Shown here: positions 58,524 through 64,000 of the stretch, in pieces
How positions within the stretch are numbered: the stretch's first letter is position 1
Layout of the letters: each line of letters opens with the position of its first letter
NCBI RefSeq assembly: GCF_003473485.1
Contig: NC_053043.1
Coordinates: forward strand, 7,636,001 to 7,700,000
Source: Medicago truncatula
Lineage: Eukaryota; Streptophyta; Magnoliopsida; Fabales; Fabaceae
Reading direction: 5' to 3'
Length of the DNA stretch: 64,000 nucleotides
Notes under the pieces: model-generated
Database searches by the model: none
What the model saw: the letters and a program-made list of their open reading frames with translations, nothing else
Told to the model about the DNA's origin: nothing
Translations under genes and position numbers: made by a program

Positions 58524-58997
58524 AATAATTTCTAACCCATTATTAATAGCAAGTTTTGGTAGGAAGGTAATAAAATCCAAGAGGTCATTAAAAGTTATCA
58601 CCTTCTAATCACCCACCTTATCATATCATCATTTTTGCAAATGAATTATAAAGTTCGATGAACCCTAAAGCTCAGTTCATATCTTATCATAGGCCACGAT
58701 CTTCCCCATCAATATATAATTTTACATTTTTACTCTTATAATTATAGAGAATTTGTAAACTAACTACCTATTTTAGTGTTGAAATTTATTTTTTCTTCTC
58801 AAATTTAGATAATATACTATACAAAAAACAAGCTAATTAAATTAAAATAAATGATAAATAAACATACTTATGAAATTAAAATAGATAAGGCAGATACACA
58901 AACACGTTAGTGCCCATCTTTCCGCTGGTCACAGCAAAGATAATTAGAAAAACTAAGATCAAATAGAGGAGAGAAGAATTGAGTGGGAGGGAGAGAG

Positions 58998-59047
58998 GGA
59001 AAACATTCAAGTTTTTTTTTATTAAAGAGATGGAAAATATTCAAGTT
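58998..59047 (-). mobile_element. Poly(A) micro-insertion with 16-bp TSD
   Basis: GGAAAACATTCAAGTT (58998-59013) and GGAAAATATTCAAGTT (59032-59047) flank 18 bp that reads ATCTCTTTAATAAAAAAA on the minus strand. Confidence 0.65.
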
Positions 59048-59460
59048 GTCAATGCTAAATCAATCCTACGCTTGCAGTAAGATATTCAAAGGAAAACCCA
59101 TGGTTACTGGTTACTGTAGTGGTAAACTAAGTCCATAGATGAAGTGACTTGGGAGGATGCTCTTCTTATTCAATGCCAGTTTTTATCTAGATTTACCAAT
59201 CTGAAGAACAAAACAATGGTGTTTTATTTATTTATTCATCCGATGTGGGGATTGATGAAAGAAGCTCGAAGTTTTACAAGAGAATGCACAAATTTAATGA
59301 TTTGAACGAAAAAAAATGCTGAAATAAGGGTGTTTGTTCACGTAAATGTGGTCCATGGAGTACATAGCTACGTGCCTACATTTGTTGAGGGAGAGTGTCT
59401 CCCTCCCTCCCCTGCAATGAAAAGCTTATTGATTTTGGGAACTAATACTTTTTTTTTTAG

Positions 59461-59640
59461 CTTAGGTAGCATTCCGATAGCTACGCCCTAGTCTTCTGCC
59501 TGACCCTTACGTAAGGGCGGTGGAACTCTTAAACTTCCTTTATCCGCTATCGCTATGTCACAAAGTTGGGTAAGCAGTAGAACTCATTGCCCTTTCTTCC
59601 ACGCTAGTAGTGAAAGCTGCTTGTGCATTTGAGAACTTTG
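59461..59640. other. GC-richer block, possible organellar (mitochondrial) insert
   Basis: About 180 bp is clearly less AT-rich than its flanks and lacks the A/T runs typical of this window (CTACGCCCTAGTCTTCTGCC, CTTACGTAAGGGCGGTGGAA). The texture is that of plant mitochondrial intergenic DNA. No gene could be recognised in it, so this is a suspicion only. Confidence 0.3.
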
Positions 59641-59780
59641 TTCTCTTTTAATTTTAAGACTAAATAAATCACCCCATATTTCCATAGAATCTATGTTTTA
59701 GTGAAACAACAAAATAAAGATAAAATTGTAACTGATAATAAATAAAGTTTCAGACTTTTTTACATTATGTCCTATAGTTA

Positions 59781-59834
59781 CTCCTTGATAGAGGGTTAAA
59801 CTAAATGCTCCTTGATAGAGGGTTAAACTAAATG
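59781..59834. repeat. 27-bp perfect tandem duplication
   Basis: The unit starting CTCCTTGATAGAGGGTTAAA is present twice with no differences (59781-59807 and 59808-59834). Confidence 0.95.
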
Positions 59835-60374
59835 TAATTTTTTCCCTTAAGCATACATGGAAATCAATATTTTTTACTGTAAAAATAATAATCAAACATA
59901 AGTAGATCACCTAATCGGACTCCTTTCACAAAAGTTCAGCTACACAACAAGTTTAACTACTTCAGAACTTGTATATTACACAATACCACATCACTACATG
60001 AATCTGTATGGCAGTGCAGTGTACATATAATGCTATAGAAAGGAAAGTAAATTAAATTTATTCAAATAGGGAATTTAAATCTAGAATTGACAAAAGGATG
60101 GAAGAAGGCAGAAGCAGAAAACCCTCCAGTCCAAGCACTTGATGGATTGATTATAAAGGGCATGTCAGAAGAAAACTTGCTTTACGCGATACCGGAGACT
60201 GAGCCTCGTATGAAACAGCTGAATTACAAAGACTGACATAATTTCAAGGCTCAGTTTAATGTAGCACGAAGTTGTTTGTCTCCTTTTTCTTCTTAATGAC
60301 TTCTAATCATTTTGGATATACAAATCTATAAATGAATGGAGTAGTCGTTTTAGTTTGATGTCATGTCAGGACCT
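59835..60374. other. 3' flank of the ARFRP1-type gene
   Basis: Probable 3' UTR of the minus-strand gene at its right-hand end. The remainder is empty AT-rich sequence. Confidence 0.4.
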
Positions 60375-62419
60375 CTAGGCAGGACCTGGACCCATTGCAC
60401 CTGCCCGCAATCTCAACATTTCAGTCCTCTTGCTTCGTTCCATCACTTCCACAAGCCATTCTGCACTTTCCCTGATCCCCAGCCTGCAACATTTCAAAGG
60501 AAAAAGTGATGTGAACTGGAAATGTAATACAAAGAATTAGGAAAAAAAATTCCCTAGACTGCAGGACAATAACACAGAACTTCAAGGTTCTTTGCCCCCT
60601 CCCAATGGCCAAAGGCCCCGATTCACTCAAATGATTAGCGACCCTTTCAACCCCACTTATTATTTATACGCAGCATGTCTTATTTCTCCTATCACTCATT
60701 AATTAATAATAAAAAACAGACTGACTAACTAATTCCCTCCAGTAACATGCACATATCAGAATAAAGTTCATTCAGTAATTACTTCATTATGTACCTTAAA
60801 GGTTAATTTTTTTTCTTATATCAGATATCTCAATCCTTATTGAAAATGAAATGGTAATGGATTATCACAGGTTAAGATTTGAAAAGTTTATATAACCTCT
60901 CACTTACCCATCATATGCTGACACGGCTTCAAACATGTAGACTCTTTCGTCCAGCTTCTTTAAATCTAGATACCGAGCTAGTTCTTCAGATGATACTGCT
61001 TCAGGAAGATCCTGCAATAAGAAGAATGTTCAGCATGCAGCCATCACTGATACACACACCAAAGAGGGCGAAAAAAAATAGGATCACAACAAAAGAGGAA
61101 ACCAAACATTTTATAGGACAGGGAGTGAATAGTTATACTCACTTGCTTGTTTGCTAATATCAAAAGAGGGGCTCCTTTGAGATCCTCATGTCGAAGCACC
61201 TTTTCTGGTAAACAGATCGGTTATTAAATTATCACTGTGCTGTTCAATTTCAACATATCTAGTACTATTGCAAACTTGCAACTGCAAGCCAACTCCTTAA
61301 AGAAGTATATATTTAGTTATTTACAAATACTAAAATCAAGTCTCACTAACCAAGTGCAGACTTTGCATCTTCAAATCGTGAAGGACAAGATGCATCTATA
61401 ACAAATACAACAGCGTGTGCCTCTTCATAATATTTCTCCCAGATTGAGCGAAGACCAAGCTGATATGCAGGGAAATTAAATTAACATCTTACTATATGAA
61501 AAGGGGCATAGTGATAGCAAGATCAGTATAAAGAGGGTCAAGTATGAGAAGTGCACAAAATGATACATTCTATTCCTGCTACTACAAGTGTGCAGGCTTA
61601 CATTTCAGTTAAAAATGAAGTACTGAATCAAATGTACGAGATATTGGACTAATTTTGTAAACTTCAGCCATAAATTCAAACTTCAGCCATAAAAAGGGTG
61701 AAATAGATGGTCCAAATAACATAGTTCTTATGCATTGAAGATAAAATAACAAACCTATAATTTAAAATAAAAAACACACACTAAGCTAATTAGGTTAGTG
61801 GAGTAGCCTTCCCAAAGAATTTTTTAGAGAGCAAAACAGTTTCTTGTTCTTTCATTAATTAATTGCATTTTAACTTTATAAAGAAACATAAAAAATAAGA
61901 CATCGGGAACTATGTAATGCAGAGGTTTATTATATTAGCTATTGAAGTTCTAGAATGAAATGATTTTGACAAGCAGCCCATAAAGCTAGAGTTGATGAAC
62001 AAAATTACTTTGCCAAATCAAATTAACAATTCATCCAAATATCATAATTATAGAATTTACAGAGATAAGTATTGACTATCTATTTCTGATACCTGACCTC
62101 CCAGGTCCCAGAACACAAGTTTTCTATTTGCCACTTCAATTCGACCAATATTCAATCCCACAGTTGGAACAATTCGATCAGGAGGAAGACCTTCTACGTT
62201 CGTGTACACTGACTTTATCTTCTCAAGTAAAGTCTACACAATTATTCATTATATAGCAATTATAAAACAACTCAGAGACAAAGTTCAGTAGTTTCTTAAA
62301 AAATATGGGATTGAAAGATATATCACCGTTTTGCCGGCCTTGTCAATCCCTAAAATGAGTACACGAAGCTCTAACTTGCTGAACATGAACTGCCAAAGTC
62401 CATAAAATAACGAAAACAT
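60375..62419 (-). CDS. ARFRP1: ADP-ribosylation factor-related GTPase, ARFRP1 type
   Basis: A small ARF-family GTPase of 205 residues in six coding exons (minus strand): 62327-62419, 62093-62233, 61351-61459, 61143-61204, 60908-61011 and 60375-60483. All junctions are GT-AG and in frame. GTPase motifs are P-loop GIDKAGKT (24-31), switch I PTVGLN (54-59), switch II WDLGGQ (73-78), NKQD (133-136) and a SAYDG box (166-170). In animals and yeast (Arl3) this protein is activated at the trans-Golgi, recruits ARL1 and golgins, and supports endosome-to-Golgi and secretory traffic. The N-terminus MFSLFYGLW lacks the Gly2 needed for myristoylation and begins Met-Phe, as in Arl3/ARFRP1, where acetylation and a SYS1-type receptor anchor it. 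An in-frame ATG 12 codons on would remove this amphipathic helix, so 62419 is chosen as the start. The length matches the family (about 200 residues). Confidence 0.96.
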
Positions 62420-62426
62420 CCTTATC

Positions 62427-63848
62427 CTGTTTAAGTTAGATCAACCTTCAAGGATAGAAGAACATGAAGTTCATGCCATATTACTTGAAAGCTCGAGCCC
62501 TATTCATCGATTCACAATTTCATAAGCATAAAAGGTTCCTACACACCAAAAAAATAAAAAATAAAAAAAAATCAGCAACCTTCATTGACTAAGAATGCCT
62601 CCTCTAATTAGAAACACACCAATTTCAATTTAAGAGTTACATCAGAAATTTCCAACATTCACTTTAATGCACAAATCTGATCAAAAAACATTATCACCAT
62701 AAAAACAAGTTTTTTTTTCTCTCATTTTTAGTGTATGTTTGGTTCCACTTTTGGAGGAGCCAAGATTGATTCTAGAGGTGTAGAATTGATTTTGTCATGT
62801 TTGGTTCCTCACTTCCTCTAGAGTAGAATTCACTTTTCCTCCAGAATTGATTCTAACTTGAAGCTAGAGATTAGCTTCTTACTCTAGAATTGATATTTAC
62901 ACTCAAATTCATTGTTCAATTCACTTTTACGAAAATATATCCAAACATAAAATCACTTTACATTCAACTCACTTTTACATAATCAATTTACTCAAAATGA
63001 TTTATTCTCACATCATGAACAAACATACGCTTATGTTTGGTTCCACGATTGGAGCATCCAAAACTGATTCTGGAGGTGTAAAATTGATTTTGACATTTTG
63101 ATTCCTCTAGAGTAGAATTGGTTTTGCCTCCATAATTGATTCTAATGTGAATCTAGAAATTTTAGCTATTGATTCTAATGTGAAGCTAGACATTGTAGCT
63201 TTTGATTCTAGAATTGATTTTTCCACTCAAGTACATTGTTCAACTAACTTTTACACAACCAACTCACTCAAAATTATTTTTTATCACGGCAAAATCAAAC
63301 ATACACTTATAGTTAGTCTCACGTTTGGAGCACCCATAATTGATTTTGACATGTTTGGTTGCTTTCAAGTAGAATTGATTTTGCCTCCAGGATAGATTCT
63401 AACTAGCTAGGATTTGCAGCTTGAGTCCATAAATGAATTTTACACTTAAAGTTATTGTTCAACTCATTTTGACATAAACTATCCAAACATTCACATAACC
63501 CACATACATTCAACTAAAATCAATTTTACAAAATCAATTCATTCAAAATCAATGTTTGTCGAGAACCAAACTACACATAAATTTTCAATCAAGAGATTTC
63601 TGAATCGCTAGAAGCTGCACTGGATCTTAGTGTAATTCATTCAAACATTCACAATTCACATAACTACCAATATACTACATGCATGATACGAATACAGAAA
63701 TACGAATCTCTAATTTCCATCAACTCGTAAGAGATATATGAAAAAGAGTGAAATTGATGAAAATATCGAATCAGAAAGTGGTGCTATCGGAAACAGTGGA
63801 AATTCGACAGAATCAATTCAGTTGCAATAGATCAGAGAATTACGTTAC
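62427..63848 (-). other. Probable 5'UTR intron of the ARFRP1-type gene
   Basis: On the minus strand an AACAG acceptor lies 8 bases before the start codon (62427-62428). A CCG/GTAACG donor at 63848 follows a GC-richer segment (63849 to about 63960) that looks like a first exon. The intron would be 1.4 kb and contains the repeat at 62731-63580. Intron limits rest on splice words only. Confidence 0.55.
62731..63580. mobile_element. MITE with internally triplicated unit, in 5'UTR intron
   Basis: The ends GTGTATGTTTGGTTCCAC (62731) and GAACCAAACTACACA (63563-63577) are imperfect inverted repeats. Between them a unit of roughly 270-300 bp is present three times (starting near 62731, 63030 and 63302). 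Each copy has a GTTTGGTTCCAC-like start, GGAG(C/G)A, AATTGATTTTG, TAGAATTGATTTTGCCTCC and a CAACTCACTTTTACA-like tail. The copies differ considerably, so the expansion is old. No clear target duplication. Confidence 0.65.
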
Positions 63849-63960
63849 CGGCGGTGACGGTGGCAATGAATGGCGGTAGACGGTGGTTGAAGAAAGATCC
63901 GATGATTACGGCAGAATCGGATCGGAGGTGTTGGGCGATTTTGTCTCGAAGCTCTCTATT
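63849..63960 (-). promoter_or_regulatory. Probable first (noncoding) exon and promoter region of ARFRP1-type gene
   Basis: GC content rises locally, with CCGCCATTCATTGCCACCG on the minus strand, just upstream of the donor site at 63848. It reads like a plant 5' UTR. Any promoter would extend to the window edge. No TATA box was identified. Confidence 0.45.
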
Positions 63961-64000
63961 TTTTGCAACGCGTAACGTAAGAAAAATAAGTATGAACTTT

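Noticed and set aside
1..64000. CRISPR arrays, bacterial-type operons, ribosome binding sites, rRNA genes
   Set aside because: None seen, and none expected in a plant nuclear sequence; the regular repeats present are short tandem duplications or transposon structures.
1..64000. Functional tRNA genes
   Set aside because: The B-box-like words found (near 32968 and 57230) belong to SINE copies and no cloverleaf could be completed around them; a tRNA-finding program was not available.

Overview
This is nuclear DNA of a flowering plant. It is AT-rich and gene-poor, with GT-AG introns of 100 to 1,400 bp, plant-type protein families (adenylate isopentenyltransferase, F-box, TVP38/DedA, ARFRP1) and dense plant transposon debris. 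A eudicot, probably a legume of the Medicago type, fits the repeat families, but that is an impression from reading and not a database result.

Layout. From 1 to about 26.9 kb there is no convincing host gene. This part holds miniature inverted-repeat elements (Mutator-like ones at 5342-5530, 9356-10865, 16163-16909 and 24190-24893) and one complete Pong-like PIF/Harbinger transposon at 17850-21605. That transposon has TAA target duplications, a Myb-like ORF1 and a DDE transposase, each ORF carrying one in-frame stop. An intronless cytokinin-biosynthesis gene (IPT) lies on the minus strand at 26946-27965. From 28 to 45 kb the DNA is again repeat-rich: a TRIM retrotransposon nested in an older MITE (31190-32346), two Stowaway elements, SINEs and a LINE scrap. 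A broken F-box gene occupies 44914-45835 on the minus strand.

The last 16 kb is the gene-richer part. A nine-exon TVP38/TMEM64 (DedA, SNARE-associated Golgi) membrane-protein gene runs from 47826 to 54193 on the plus strand. A single-exon plant gene of unknown function lies at 57624-58106. A six-coding-exon ARF-related GTPase gene (ARFRP1 type) occupies 60375-62419 on the minus strand, with a probable 5'UTR exon near the right edge. ARFRP1 acts at the trans-Golgi and TVP38/DedA proteins are endomembrane proteins, but I see no sign that the neighbours form a functional unit.

The most unusual pattern is a scattered set of about fifteen very small insertions, most 15 to 50 bp long. Each is essentially a poly(A) (or poly(T)) run with a short head such as TCCTT, CTACC or CCGTC, and each is bounded by a direct repeat of 8 to 17 bp. 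They look like retroposition events cut short almost at the poly(A) tail. One of them appears to have later become the landing site of a Mutator-like foldback element.
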